From positions 1 through 32,646 of the forward strand of contig JBBQPM010000064.1 of the NCBI GenBank assembly GCA_038217425.1: DNA of 32,646 nt. The letters run 5' to 3'. The translations under genes and the position numbers were made by a program. Positions 1 through 8,107 of this stretch are shown here, one piece after another. This stretch comes from JAIEPT01 sp038217425 (lineage in GTDB: Bacteria; Planctomycetota; Planctomycetia; Gemmatales; Gemmataceae). The notes below the pieces were generated by a model. That model saw nothing but the letters and a program-made list of their open reading frames with translations, was not told the origin of the DNA and ran no database searches. The number at the start of each line of letters is the position of its first letter. Position 1 is the stretch's first letter.

Positions 1-1
1 C

Positions 2-1510
2 CCCAGCGCCATCGCCGGCCGGGCCCAGGCGCACGAAGCCGGCATCGTCCATCGCGACGTCAAGCCGGGCAATCTCATCATCCGCAAGAGCGACCAGATG
101 CTCGTTCTTGTCGATTTCGGCCTCTCGGTCGCAGTCGAGGACATCGGCATGACGCGCAAAAGCGGCCTGTCACAACTCTTCACGTCGCCGGAACAGCTCC
201 TGGGCCGCAGCGGCACCAAGGCGAGCGACGTCTTCAGTTTGTGTGCCGTGATGCACTACGCCCTGAATTACGACAAGCCGGAGCAGCGTATGTGGGACGG
301 CTTCCACGAGGAGTCGGCGCCGACGTGGTTGCGCTCGGCGATGGCCAAGGGGATGCAGCAAAACGCGAATCTGCGCTGGGCCGACGCGGGCAAGCTGCAT
401 CAGGCCTTGGTGCCGGTCGCCGCGCCGAAGCAGTCACCGGTCATGATGGTGCAGTCTCAATCCATGGTCGCGGCACCGCAGGAAACGCCCGTCGAGCGCG
501 TGCGCCGGCTCAAGGCGGAGGCGGCCAAGTTGCATGAAGACGTCCGTGCATGTGTCGAACTTTGCGAGATCGATACGGCTGCCAGACTGCTCGAAGCCGT
601 CCGCCCTGAATTGATTTCCCTGCGCGACACCGCCCTGTTCAGCGACATCGTCAGCAAACGCGACCGTCTACGTTACCTGCGGACCGAGATTGACCAGCGC
701 CTCGCGGGCGGAAACCTCAAGGATCGGCGCTTGCCCGCGTTGCTGGCCGACTACTTGCGCATTAAACCCAACGATTCGGATATGCTCGACTTGGCCCGCG
801 AGTTCCCTGCTCCAAAGATCGGGGAAACCTACACTAACGGCCTTGGGATGCAGTTCACCTGGGTTCCCCCGGGTAGGAGTTGGCTGGGCGGGGGCGGAGG
901 AAGACTTGGCCAAAACCGCTTCACCCTTGAGGATGAACTCTGGTGCGGTATCTATCCCGTCACCCAGGCTGAGTGGCAAAAGGTCATGGACAATAACCCC
1001 AGCCACTTTGCCGGCAACCCACGTTTTCCGGTCGAGAAAGTCTCTTGGTACGCAGCCCAGAAATTCCTCGAAGTGCTCAACCAAATGCTCTGCGGCCACG
1101 GCTTTACCTACCGCATGCCTAGTGATGAGGAATGGGAATACATTTGCCGTGGCGGACCAATATCCCAGGACCAAAGCAAATTTCACTACTACTTTGCAGA
1201 ATCACGTAACGACCTGAGGCCGAATCTGACGAACGATTTCGATCGCAAGTTGGCAAACGTCGGAAGCTCCTCGTCAACGCCTACAGACGTCGGATCGTTC
1301 CTGCCGAATCCGCTTGGCATCTACGATCTACATGGCAACGTATGGGAGTTCACTTCGACACCATTAGAAGCGTCGGTCCGCGCAATACGCGGTGGCAGCT
1401 TCGACTCAAGTGTTGACGGCTGCGTAGCGTCGTACCGCAGCGCTTATACTCAAACCGCCGTTGGCTACTCAGTTGGCATTCGCATACTCGCAGTTCCGAC
1501 CGGTGAGTAA
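2..1510 (+). CDS. Ser/Thr protein kinase (5' partial) fused to FGE-sulfatase (SUMF1-like) domain
   Basis: The open frame enters from the left edge, so the N-lobe of the kinase is missing. Visible are the catalytic loop HRDVKPGN (bases 50-73), the DFG motif (113-121) and an activation-segment end reading SPEQ, followed by the SDVFSL helix region. This is a Hanks-type eukaryotic-like kinase with its catalytic Asp, Lys and Asn intact. After a linker rich in Arg, Lys and Leu (about residues 130-270 of the partial protein) comes an FGE-sulfatase fold from about residue 275: GLGMQF, YPVTQAEW, NNPSHF, FPVEKVSWYAAQKF, RMPSDEEWEY, GNVWEF and RGGSF, with a C-terminal GIRIL. In planctomycetes this domain mostly serves as a sensing or binding C-lectin-like fold and not as a true formylglycine generator; that role is inferred. 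No transmembrane helix is seen between the two domains, so the FGE-like part may be cytoplasmic. The kinase identity is secure. Confidence 0.93.
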   Translation, partial: PSAIAGRAQAHEAGIVHRDVKPGNLIIRKSDQMLVLVDFGLSVAVEDIGMTRKSGLSQLFTSPEQLLGRSGTKASDVFSLCAVMHYALNYDKPEQRMWDGFHEESAPTWLRSAMAKGMQQNANLRWADAGKLHQALVPVAAPKQSPVMMVQSQSMVAAPQETPVERVRRLKAEAAKLHEDVRACVELCEIDTAARLLEAVRPELISLRDTALFSDIVSKRDRLRYLRTEIDQRLAGGNLKDRRLPALLADYLRIKPNDSDMLDLAREFPAPKIGETYTNGLGMQFTWVPPGRSWLGGGGGRLGQNRFTLEDELWCGIYPVTQAEWQKVMDNNPSHFAGNPRFPVEKVSWYAAQKFLEVLNQMLCGHGFTYRMPSDEEWEYICRGGPISQDQSKFHYYFAESRNDLRPNLTNDFDRKLANVGSSSSTPTDVGSFLPNPLGIYDLHGNVWEFTSTPLEASVRAIRGGSFDSSVDGCVASYRSAYTQTAVGYSVGIRILAVPTGE

Positions 1511-1598
1511 GGAGAGAGGCGTGGGAGCCGTACGCGGAACAGAGCTATGCCTCCCGGCGCCGTAGCAAACGAGAGTGAAGCACCGGGGATCTGGGGCG

Positions 1599-1619
1599 GG
1601 CCTCTCATGTCTAGAGGCC
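1599..1619 (+). terminator. Weak hairpin downstream of kinase gene
   Basis: GGCCTC (1599-1604) pairs with GAGGCC (1614-1619) around a 9-base loop, about 90 bases after the kinase stop. There is no T-run, so a terminator role is only possible. The rest of 1511-1720 shows no gene. Confidence 0.25.
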
Positions 1620-1720
1620 GCGGCTATTGAAGCCAATTTTCAATTGTAAGACCCATAACGGGTTGAAAGTCTTGATCTGCGGTCAACAGCCCTTCGGCGC
1701 CGTCATCTGCGAGAAACGAT

Positions 1721-2824
1721 ATGACCCTGCTTTATCGATTGGCCGCATGTGCGAGTCTTTTTTCGTTCGCCGCACCGCTCGCGGCGCAGAGGCCGACGAC
1801 AAGGCTCCTTTTCGAATCGGGCAAGGACGGTTACAAACGCTATCGCATTCCTGCACTCTTGGTTACGCCGAAAGGGACGGTCCTGGCGTTTTGCGAAGGG
1901 CGCAAGGACGGACGGGGACTCACCGGCAATATCGATCTCGTTCTCAAACGCAGTCTGGATCGTGGCCACAGCTGGGAATCCCTGGAACTCGTCGCCGACG
2001 ACGACGGGCACACGCTCGGCAATCCGTGCCCCGTCGTCGATCCCCAGACGGGCATTCTTTGGCTCGCACTCACGCGCAGTAACGGGCAGGATCTCGAAGA
2101 CGAAATCGTGAAGGGGACAAGCCGAGAAACGACGCGCGTCTACATCACCCACAGCAAAGACGAAGGAAAAACCTGGGCGCCGATGGTCGATCTGTCAGCC
2201 ACGTGTCGTAAACCCGATTGGACCTGGTACGGGACGGGGCCGGGAGTCGGCATCGCTCTGAAGTCGGGGCGGTTGCTGATTCCCTCCTATCACGCGGAGG
2301 GCAAGGCGGGGACGTATCGGAGCCACGCGATCTTTAGCGACGACCATGGCAAGACCTGGAAGCTTGGCGCAACCGTCGGCGCCGACGTCAGCGAATGTCA
2401 AGCGGTGGAACGGGCGGACGGCAAACTGCTGCTGAGTATGCGAACGCTGACGGCGCCGCAGGAACGGACGTTTGCCGAGAGCGGCGACGGGGGCGCGACG
2501 TGGTCGACGACCTGGCGCGACTCGCGCCTCTACGATCCGAGTTGCCAATCCTCGATCTACGCACTCCCCCAGGGGGGATGGTTGACCGCCCATCCCGCAG
2601 GGCCGACGGGAAGACGTAATCTCACCGTCCGCTGGTCCGGAGATGAAGGCAAATCTTGGTCGCCAGGATTGTTGCTCCGTGCCGGCGACGCCCAGTATTC
2701 GTCCATCGCGCAACTCGACGACGTACACGTCGGCTGCCTATTCGAGAGCTGGGTCGACGGCAACTACCACATTTTCTTCGCGCGCTTCGAGCGGAAAGCA
2801 GTGGCGGTGAAACCGGGTTTTTGA
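1721..2824 (+). CDS. Exported sialidase (exo-alpha-sialidase, GH33-like, BNR repeats)
   Basis: A 367-residue protein with a signal peptide (residues 1-22, ending AAPLAAQ) and a six-bladed sialidase propeller. The YRIP motif lies at residues 41-44 and supplies the first Arg of the substrate-carboxylate triad; EGRKDGRG follows at 59-66. Five Asp boxes (SxDxGxTW type) are visible: SLDRGHSW, SKDEGKTW, SDDHGKTW, SGDGGATW and SGDEGKSW. ECQAVER and the late CLFESW supply candidate active-site acids. The length and motif order fit bacterial sialidases (EC 3.2.1.18), which release terminal sialic acids from glycans in the periplasm or outside the cell. Planctomycetes carry many such propellers, and some act on substrates other than sialic acid, so the substrate is uncertain. 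It stands alone, with no sialate catabolic genes nearby. The ATG has only a weak upstream GAGAAAC. Confidence 0.85.
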   Translation: MTLLYRLAACASLFSFAAPLAAQRPTTRLLFESGKDGYKRYRIPALLVTPKGTVLAFCEGRKDGRGLTGNIDLVLKRSLDRGHSWESLELVADDDGHTLGNPCPVVDPQTGILWLALTRSNGQDLEDEIVKGTSRETTRVYITHSKDEGKTWAPMVDLSATCRKPDWTWYGTGPGVGIALKSGRLLIPSYHAEGKAGTYRSHAIFSDDHGKTWKLGATVGADVSECQAVERADGKLLLSMRTLTAPQERTFAESGDGGATWSTTWRDSRLYDPSCQSSIYALPQGGWLTAHPAGPTGRRNLTVRWSGDEGKSWSPGLLLRAGDAQYSSIAQLDDVHVGCLFESWVDGNYHIFFARFERKAVAVKPGF

Positions 2825-2842
2825 GAGCGCATCGAGCTGCGA

Positions 2843-3790
2843 TCATATCTGATACGACAAGATCCCTTGCGTGCGCGTCTCGGGGCCGCGGATGCGGAGC
2901 TGCGGCTTTTCCAGCAGCACCACCGCGTACGGCTCGACGCTGTGCGTGAGCCAAACGCTGGAACCGACGACGGAGTGATGGCCCACGGTGGTGTCGCCGC
3001 CCAGAATCGTGGCGTTGGCGTAAACGACGACGTCGTCCTCGAGCGTGGGATGGCGTTTCTTGCCGCGGATGATGTTGCCGGCGGCGTCGCGCGGGAAGCT
3101 GAGGGCGCCCAGCGTCACGCCCTGGTAGAGTTTCACGTTTCGGCCGATGTCGCAGGTTTCGCCGATGACGACGCCGGTGCCGTGATCGATGAAAAATCCG
3201 GGACCGATGCGGGCGCCGGGATGGATGTCGATGCCGGTCTTGCTATGCGCGTACTCGGTCATGAGCCGGGGAATCATCGGGATGCCCAGCAGCAATAACT
3301 CGTGCGCGAGACGATAGACGGCGATCGCTTCCAGGCCGGGATAGCAGAAGACGATCTCGATATGGCTCTTGGCGGCGGGATCGCCCAGGTAAGCGGACTC
3401 CACGTCGTTTTGCAGCAGGTTGCGCACATCGGGAAGTTTACGTAGAAGCTCCATCGTCTTGTTCTGGGCGAGGGCTTCGAAGTCGACCTCGCTGTTTTGG
3501 CCGTTGCAGTCGTGCCGCATGGCCCGGGAGATTTGCTGGGTGAGCTTGTCGTGCAGGCTGTCGATGAGGTCGCCGACGTGGTACTCGATGTTCCCCATAT
3601 GAAGATTCTGACGCCGGCCGAAACCCGGGAAGAGGATCTCTTTCAGGTCGTCGAGGATTTCGATAACGGCGTCGCGGCTGGGGAGCGGGCAGTGGCCGAG
3701 ATGGTTGATGTACTTGCACTCGGTGTAGCCGGCGACAATGGCTTCGGTAATTTCGGGGAGGGATTCCTTGAGTCGTAAATCGGTGGCCAT
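2843..3790 (-). CDS. epsC: Serine O-acetyltransferase, EpsC type
   Basis: A 315-residue protein of the long EpsC/CysE class. It transfers acetyl from acetyl-CoA to L-serine to give O-acetylserine, the first step of cysteine synthesis, in the cytoplasm. The N-terminal helical half has the family hallmark of a CPLPSRDAVIEIL stretch followed by LFPGF (about 34-56). The C-terminal half is a left-handed beta-helix of hexapeptide repeats with GIDIHPGARIG (186-196), FIDHGTGVVIGET (200-212) and YQGVTLGA (222-229); the Asp/His residues at 188, 190, 202 and 203 match the catalytic and serine-binding positions of CysE. The final segment, RIRGPETRTQGILSYQI, is an unusual tail. The ATG follows an AGGA about 10 bases upstream. 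It converges with the sialidase gene, leaving 18 bases between the stops. No sulfhydrylase (cysK) is next to it. Confidence 0.93.
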   Translation of the reverse strand: MATDLRLKESLPEITEAIVAGYTECKYINHLGHCPLPSRDAVIEILDDLKEILFPGFGRRQNLHMGNIEYHVGDLIDSLHDKLTQQISRAMRHDCNGQNSEVDFEALAQNKTMELLRKLPDVRNLLQNDVESAYLGDPAAKSHIEIVFCYPGLEAIAVYRLAHELLLLGIPMIPRLMTEYAHSKTGIDIHPGARIGPGFFIDHGTGVVIGETCDIGRNVKLYQGVTLGALSFPRDAAGNIIRGKKRHPTLEDDVVVYANATILGGDTTVGHHSVVGSSVWLTHSVEPYAVVLLEKPQLRIRGPETRTQGILSYQI

Positions 3791-3920
3791 GGCAGCATCC
3801 TGTGGATGGGAGTAAACAGACGCACGAGTCGGCGAGAAGGGAGCGTCAGGAGCGTCGACAGCGAGACATGGCGGAGAGTCCTCGAATTACCACGACATTA
3901 TAGGCGGACGCGGCGGTTTG

Positions 3921-4024
3921 CGGAAGGCCCAGGGATGGCGATCCCTGGGGAACGACGCCGCGGTTCGAGGTTGGATGCTGATTCCGCGCGGGCCCCCCAG
4001 GGATCGCCATCCCTGGGCTTTCCG
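3921..4024. repeat. Long inverted repeat built from a 23-bp palindromic unit
   Basis: The unit at 3927-3949 (core CCCAGGGATGGCGATCCCT) is repeated exactly in inverted orientation at 3996-4018, and similarity extends to about 30 bp with one mismatch (3921-3950 versus 3995-4024). Each unit is itself nearly palindromic (CCCAGGGAT / ATCCCTGGG), so the locus can fold as two small hairpins or one large one. It sits upstream of epsC and just beyond the stop of the TPR lipoprotein gene. A third copy lies at 30584-30606. Confidence 0.9.
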
Positions 4025-4029
4025 CCGGT

Positions 4030-5058
4030 TTACTCGTCTTCGGATTCTTCCATGCGCATGCGGGTCGGGATCAATGCCATCGCGGTGCGGATGCGCGGGT
4101 CGATGAGCACGGGCTCGGGCGTCTCCTCGGGGAACTCCTCATCCTCGGCCACCGGCGGCGGCGTCGGACGGACGGTTTTCTTCGGCCGGGGTGCGGGGGA
4201 CGTTTCCACGTAATCGATCTCGGCACGCTGGGTTTGCTCGTGCGGCGTGCGGATGTGCCTGGAGAGGGCCAAGGCCGCCTCGGCTTCTTCCGTGCTGTCG
4301 ACGCGGACGATCGGCGCGGATTTCTTGCCGATGGGGACCGGGCGCGTCGTGTCGACAGGGACGTCGAGTTTCCGCAGGGCGTTCTGAGCGAGTTGCAGGC
4401 CGGGCTCCAGTTGCAGCGCCTGGAGATAGCTCGATTTGGCCTGCTCCTTGCGCCCTTGCGAGGCCTGGATGAAGGCGAGATTGCACAGCGCCTGGGCCCG
4501 CGGGAGGCTGTTCTGAAAGACGGCGAGGCTTTCCTGGTCGCGTTCCTGCTGGGCGAGGGCCATGCCGAGATTGGTGAACGCACGCGGGTGCTTGGAGTTG
4601 AAGGCGATCGCTTTGCGCAGGCACTCTTCGGACTTCTGCCAGTTGCCGCGATTGTAATAGCCGTAGCCCAGGTCGTTCCAGAGATCGGCGTCCTTGGGCG
4701 CGGCTTGCAGGGCGAGGCCGTACTCGACGAGTGCCTTGTCGAAATGATCGGTGACGTCGTAAAGGAGGGCAAGTTTGCGGGCGATGACGGGCGCCAGGCG
4801 CGGGTCTTCGGTGCGGGCTTTATCGTAGAAGGCGATCGCCTGATCGGGCTTGGTCTTCTCCATTTGAGCCGCGGTCTCGAGGTAGAGACGGATGGTGTCG
4901 TCCTTGGTCGTGGGGTTGGCCAGGAGCGTGTTGGCGGTGAGGGGCTTGGTGAATTCCGCATGCTCGGTTTTTTTGCCGTAGCCTTGATCCTTGAGGAACG
5001 GCAAGGTGCAACCGGTGAGGCTGAAGGTCAGAGCGGCGAAGAGAAGGAAGTGTTTCAT
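4030..5058 (-). CDS. TPR-repeat outer-membrane-type lipoprotein (TadD-like)
   Basis: A 342-residue protein whose first 17 residues end in a lipobox, LTGC (Cys17), so it is predicted to be a lipoprotein. About residues 50-235 are tetratricopeptide repeats, with consensus parts such as AIAFYDKARTEDP, ALVEYGLALQAAPKDADLWNDLGYGYYNRGNW and SEECLRKAIAFNSKHPRAFTNLGMAL. The C-terminal third is low-complexity, rich in Pro, Glu, Arg and Lys (PRPKKTVRPTPPP and an acidic end), and probably disordered. It lies downstream of a secretin gene and a small lipoprotein gene on the same strand, the arrangement in which TadD-type TPR lipoproteins accompany the secretin in Tad systems. The pilus-assembly link is inferred from this context; the fold and lipid anchor are read from the sequence. 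A ribosome-binding site is not obvious. Confidence 0.85.
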   Translation of the reverse strand: MKHFLLFAALTFSLTGCTLPFLKDQGYGKKTEHAEFTKPLTANTLLANPTTKDDTIRLYLETAAQMEKTKPDQAIAFYDKARTEDPRLAPVIARKLALLYDVTDHFDKALVEYGLALQAAPKDADLWNDLGYGYYNRGNWQKSEECLRKAIAFNSKHPRAFTNLGMALAQQERDQESLAVFQNSLPRAQALCNLAFIQASQGRKEQAKSSYLQALQLEPGLQLAQNALRKLDVPVDTTRPVPIGKKSAPIVRVDSTEEAEAALALSRHIRTPHEQTQRAEIDYVETSPAPRPKKTVRPTPPPVAEDEEFPEETPEPVLIDPRIRTAMALIPTRMRMEESEDE

Positions 5059-5131
5059 AGGAAACCCGCGTTAAGGGACGCTCCGGGGCAGAAGGCTGCC
5101 TCGGAGAAGAAGTTTTTTGCAAGGCGTGTGT

Positions 5132-5189
5132 CGTGGGGCAAGCTGGCAGGTTTGCCAGGATTCGCGGCAAGCGAGCAGCTTGCCCCACG
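5132..5189. repeat. Intergenic palindromic element (CGTGGGGCAAGCTG type)
   Basis: CGTGGGGCAAGCTG (5132-5145) is perfectly inverted at 5176-5189, and the intervening bases hold a second small hairpin (CTGGCA...TGCCAG, 5142-5157). It lies 17 bases after the stop of the Gly-rich lipoprotein gene and upstream of the TPR lipoprotein gene. There is no T-run on the minus strand, so it is not a standard intrinsic terminator. It resembles a dispersed palindromic repeat. Confidence 0.8.
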
Positions 5190-5205
5190 TTTTCTGGGGT
5201 TCGGG

Positions 5206-5886
5206 TTACGGGAAGAAGCCGCCGCCGAAGCCGCCGCCGCCAAAACCGCCGAACCCGCCGAAGCCGCCGCCGCCAAAACCGCCGCCGCCGAAGCCGCCGA
5301 AGTTTAGGCCTCCGGCGCCGCCGCCGAAGAAATTGCTGAGCGGGCTTTGGCCCAGGGCGCCGGCCTCGATGCGGAACGATTCGCGTGCATCGATGCCCTC
5401 GGCTTCGGGATAGCCGATGTGAACTCGGTTGATCGCGCCGGGAACGCCGAGTTCGGTCAGGCGATCGATGATGATTCGGCGTCGATTCTCGTTGAGCAGC
5501 GGATCGTTGCTGATCTGCACGACGACGGGAAACTTGAGATCGGGTTCCGAGAGTCGGCGGGCCATGGAAAGGAGCCGATATTCGCCCTCGGGAGTCAGTT
5601 GCAGCTCGCGCCAGTTATGCAGGTAGAAGACGAAATCGTCCTGCTCCGCGAGGTTGGCCTGGATCTGCTGGTAGCGGCGGACATAGGTGCCATTGGGCTC
5701 GGGGAGCGAGCCGGGCGTGACGGTGGCACAACGATCCCAGCGGTTGGAGTCGCCTCGGCCGACGGTGGCGAGGGGACCGTTTCGGCATCGTCCGCTATCG
5801 CAGGAGTTCATGCTGTGGCAACCGACCATACCGAGGCTCGAAGCCAGGAGGACGTTGCGGGCAAAGGCTTTCCAGTTACGCTTCAT
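5206..5886 (-). CDS. Small lipoprotein with Gly/Phe-rich C-terminal tail, possible CpaD-like secretin partner
   Basis: 226 residues. The N-terminus is basic and then hydrophobic, ending in MVGC (Cys23), a slightly unusual lipobox. Residues about 60-170 form a compact domain containing LTPEGEYRLLSMARRL, FPVVVQIS and LNENRRRIIIDRLTELGV; the Arg-rich helix after a beta-strand recalls OmpA- or CpaD-type periplasmic domains, but I cannot assign the family firmly. The last 41 residues (186-226) are almost only Gly and Phe. The start is supported by AGAAGGAA seven bases upstream of the ATG. The gene lies between the secretin and the TPR lipoprotein, all on the minus strand, where Tad clusters often place the CpaD lipoprotein. 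Function is unproven. Confidence 0.75.
   Translation of the reverse strand: MKRNWKAFARNVLLASSLGMVGCHSMNSCDSGRCRNGPLATVGRGDSNRWDRCATVTPGSLPEPNGTYVRRYQQIQANLAEQDDFVFYLHNWRELQLTPEGEYRLLSMARRLSEPDLKFPVVVQISNDPLLNENRRRIIIDRLTELGVPGAINRVHIGYPEAEGIDARESFRIEAGALGQSPLSNFFGGGAGGLNFGGFGGGGFGGGGFGGFGGFGGGGFGGGFFP
5217..5305. repeat. Low-complexity GCC/CCG-rich tandem tract
   Basis: An imperfect tandem of CCGCCGAAGCCGCCGCC-like units encodes the Gly/Phe tail of the minus-strand lipoprotein. It is likely prone to length change by slippage. Confidence 0.75.
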
Positions 5887-6013
5887 GGGTCATTCCTTCT
5901 TACGGGGGAAGGTCGGGGGTCGGGTCGGGCTTACAGGGTCGCGGGCAAAAATAACGTCATCAGGAATTCGAGCCGCAGAGAGCACAGAGGACGTTCGATT
6001 TCTGCCCGAGGGC

Positions 6014-7864
6014 TTACGGGTTCGCGGGGCCGCCGGGCATGTTGTAACCGGTCGGTCCGAAGATGTAGGTCTGCTCGCACTGTTGATACCGGCGAATGCG
6101 GTCGTGGTCGTTCATGACGGGCGAACGGAAGTCGTAGTGCCGGCGGCTTTCGTGCCGGCCGAGGAGGTAGTACTCGACGTCGCTGGGTTCGAAGACGTCG
6201 GATCCGGGCAAAGGCGGAACCATCTTCTGTTCCATCGGATGCACGAGTTCGGGAGTGACCAACACGATGAGTTCCTGCTCTTGCGCCGCGGTGGAGTTGG
6301 CGCCGGTGAATTGACCGACGAGCGGGATGTCGCCCAGGAAGGGGATGCGGTTGCTGGTAGAATCCATGTTGTTCTGAATGAGCCCGGCGATGGCGAAGGT
6401 TTGGCCTTCGCGGAGTTCGACGGTGGTGCTGAAGGTGCGGTCGGTGAGTCCGGGGACGGCCGCGGTGCCGATCTGGGCGCCGCCGCCGGAGTTGGTGGTG
6501 CTGATGCTCCCCTGGATGACGAGCCGGACGCGGTCGCGGTCGGTGACGTAGGGGACGAAGTTCATGGAGACGCCGAAGGGGACGAACTGCACGCCCTGAA
6601 GTCCGTTGGCGGTTTGCCCGGTGACGACGGGGACGGGGAACTGCCCGCCGGCGCGGAAGGTAGCGGGTTGGCCGTTCATGGTGGTGAGGTTGGGCTCGGC
6701 GAGGGCGCGGGCGTAGCGGAGCGTCTTGAGGGCGTTGAAGGCGAGCGTGATCTGCCCGTTGTCGAGCTGGATGGGCAAGTTGCCGCCGCCGGGCAAGATG
6801 CCGCCGGTCAGGTTCTGGAACACGTTGATCCCCGCGTTGTTGCGTACGGAGAAGTTCAGGCCGATCTGCCGGGCGGCGTTGCGGTTGACCTCGGCGACGG
6901 TGACGCGGAGGTTGATCTGCGCTTCGCCAGGGACGCGGAGCAAGTTGACAATGTTGTTGGCAGGAGTGTTGACCGCGTAGTTGTCCAGGCCCGGCGTCAG
7001 CAATGTCTCGCCCGGTCGGCGTACGGCGCCGAACGTGTCGGCGGGGATGTTCTTGGTCTGATTGCTCGTTTGGTTCTGGTTCTGGTTTTGTCCGGGAGCA
7101 CTGTTGCTGACGAGCCGAAGGATGTTGGCCGCCTCGAGCGCGTCGCGTGCCTGCCCGGTGATGAAGATCTTGTCGCCCACGAGCTTCAGGTGCACGATGC
7201 TATCGGGGAACGACTTGTTGATCTCGATTTCCAGCGCCTTGATGGAACGTTCGAGTCGATCTTTGTCTTCCGGATCGGGGAAGACGCGGATGAGGTAGCT
7301 GATGACGACCTCTTTTTCGCCTTCCTTGAACCAGAAGTTCATGACCGTCGTACCGACCTGTCGGCCGATGATGGTGATCTCGGTGTTGGTGATGAGGTTC
7401 CAGGCGGCAGTGCTCTCGTTGGCGAGCTGGATGCGGATGGCCGGCTGTTTGAGGGTGATGAGCCGGGCGCGGTCGATCACCAGATCGAGCGTGAACTTGG
7501 GATCGATGGGGGCATTGAAGTATTTTTGCCGCGTCGCCTCGTCTTCCTTGGTGGGCGCCGGCGGCGTCCCGCCGATGACGTTGCCCAGCGCGCTGGTGCG
7601 CGGCAAATTGGGACCGAAGGGGGACGTCAAGATCTTGGGGACGGGGCCCGTCTCGATCTTGATCGGCGGAACCTTTTCCGGCTGTGCAGGAACTTGGCCC
7701 AGGGGAAACCCTGGGGGAAGCGGCGGCACCTGCGATTCCTCGCCCTTGGAGCGAGGCGCCGGCGTCTTGAACCCGCGCGATACTTTTGTTTCCTGGGCGT
7801 GACTTGCCCACGGCAATCCAAAGGCCCACAGCAATCCGCAGCAAAGGAGAGTTCTACCCAGCAT
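6014..7864 (-). CDS. Secretin of type II / Tad pilus (CpaC/RcpA-like)
   Basis: An outer-membrane secretin. With the start at 7864 it has 616 residues and a clean signal peptide (MLGRTLLCCGLLWAFGLPWASHA), preceded by AAAGGA. A second in-frame ATG at 7924 is preceded by GAGGACAGACC and would give a long n-region; the frame also continues to 7999. Domains in order are a Pro-rich linker, a pilus/T2SS N-terminal domain (FTLDLVIDRARLITL...), a BON-like domain (DRLERSIKALEIEINKSFPD to EAANILRLV), and the secretin pore domain with INLRVTVAEVNR, EPNLTTMNGQPATFRAGGQFPVPV, VELREGQTFAIAGLIQ and RIPFLGDIPLVGQFF-type signatures. A 60-residue charged and aromatic tail follows, in the position where pilotins or partners bind. 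No ATPase, pilin or inner-membrane genes are in the window, so the rest of the machine must be encoded elsewhere. Confidence 0.92.
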   Translation of the reverse strand: MLGRTLLCCGLLWAFGLPWASHAQETKVSRGFKTPAPRSKGEESQVPPLPPGFPLGQVPAQPEKVPPIKIETGPVPKILTSPFGPNLPRTSALGNVIGGTPPAPTKEDEATRQKYFNAPIDPKFTLDLVIDRARLITLKQPAIRIQLANESTAAWNLITNTEITIIGRQVGTTVMNFWFKEGEKEVVISYLIRVFPDPEDKDRLERSIKALEIEINKSFPDSIVHLKLVGDKIFITGQARDALEAANILRLVSNSAPGQNQNQNQTSNQTKNIPADTFGAVRRPGETLLTPGLDNYAVNTPANNIVNLLRVPGEAQINLRVTVAEVNRNAARQIGLNFSVRNNAGINVFQNLTGGILPGGGNLPIQLDNGQITLAFNALKTLRYARALAEPNLTTMNGQPATFRAGGQFPVPVVTGQTANGLQGVQFVPFGVSMNFVPYVTDRDRVRLVIQGSISTTNSGGGAQIGTAAVPGLTDRTFSTTVELREGQTFAIAGLIQNNMDSTSNRIPFLGDIPLVGQFTGANSTAAQEQELIVLVTPELVHPMEQKMVPPLPGSDVFEPSDVEYYLLGRHESRRHYDFRSPVMNDHDRIRRYQQCEQTYIFGPTGYNMPGGPANP

Positions 7865-7995
7865 GGAAAGTCCTTTCGTCGCGGCGCGGCGAGGAGATTC
7901 GGGAATTGTCCGCTGCTTCTTCATGGTCTGTCCTCGTTCGCGAACCTGCCTCGATCTCCCAGGTTGCCGAGAGATCCGCCTTATCCTCGTGTTCG

Positions 7996-8010
7996 CCAAT
8001 TCCGAATTGG
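7996..8010. promoter_or_regulatory. Perfect 15-bp palindrome upstream of secretin
   Basis: CCAATTC-C-GAATTGG is a perfect palindrome with one central base, 130 bases upstream of the preferred secretin start. Its AT-rich, operator-like form is suggestive; no bound factor can be named. Confidence 0.3.
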
Positions 8011-8107
8011 TAAACCTTGCGGCCTATGCCGTCTATGACGTAAGTATCGAATCTACCGGCGCTAAATCTTTAAGAGAAGTGGCTCAAATGACCTTGCAAT
8101 CGAAAAA

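Noticed and set aside
7692..7716. GGCCCAGGGGAAACCCTGGGGG resembling the 23-bp palindrome family
   Set aside because: It lies within the secretin coding sequence (Pro-rich linker), lacks the ATGGCGAT centre and is explained by codons for PPGFPLGQ.
5687..8038. 783-codon open frame on the plus strand opposite the secretin
   Set aside because: It is a GC-rich antisense shadow; no family motifs, while the minus strand encodes clear secretin motifs.
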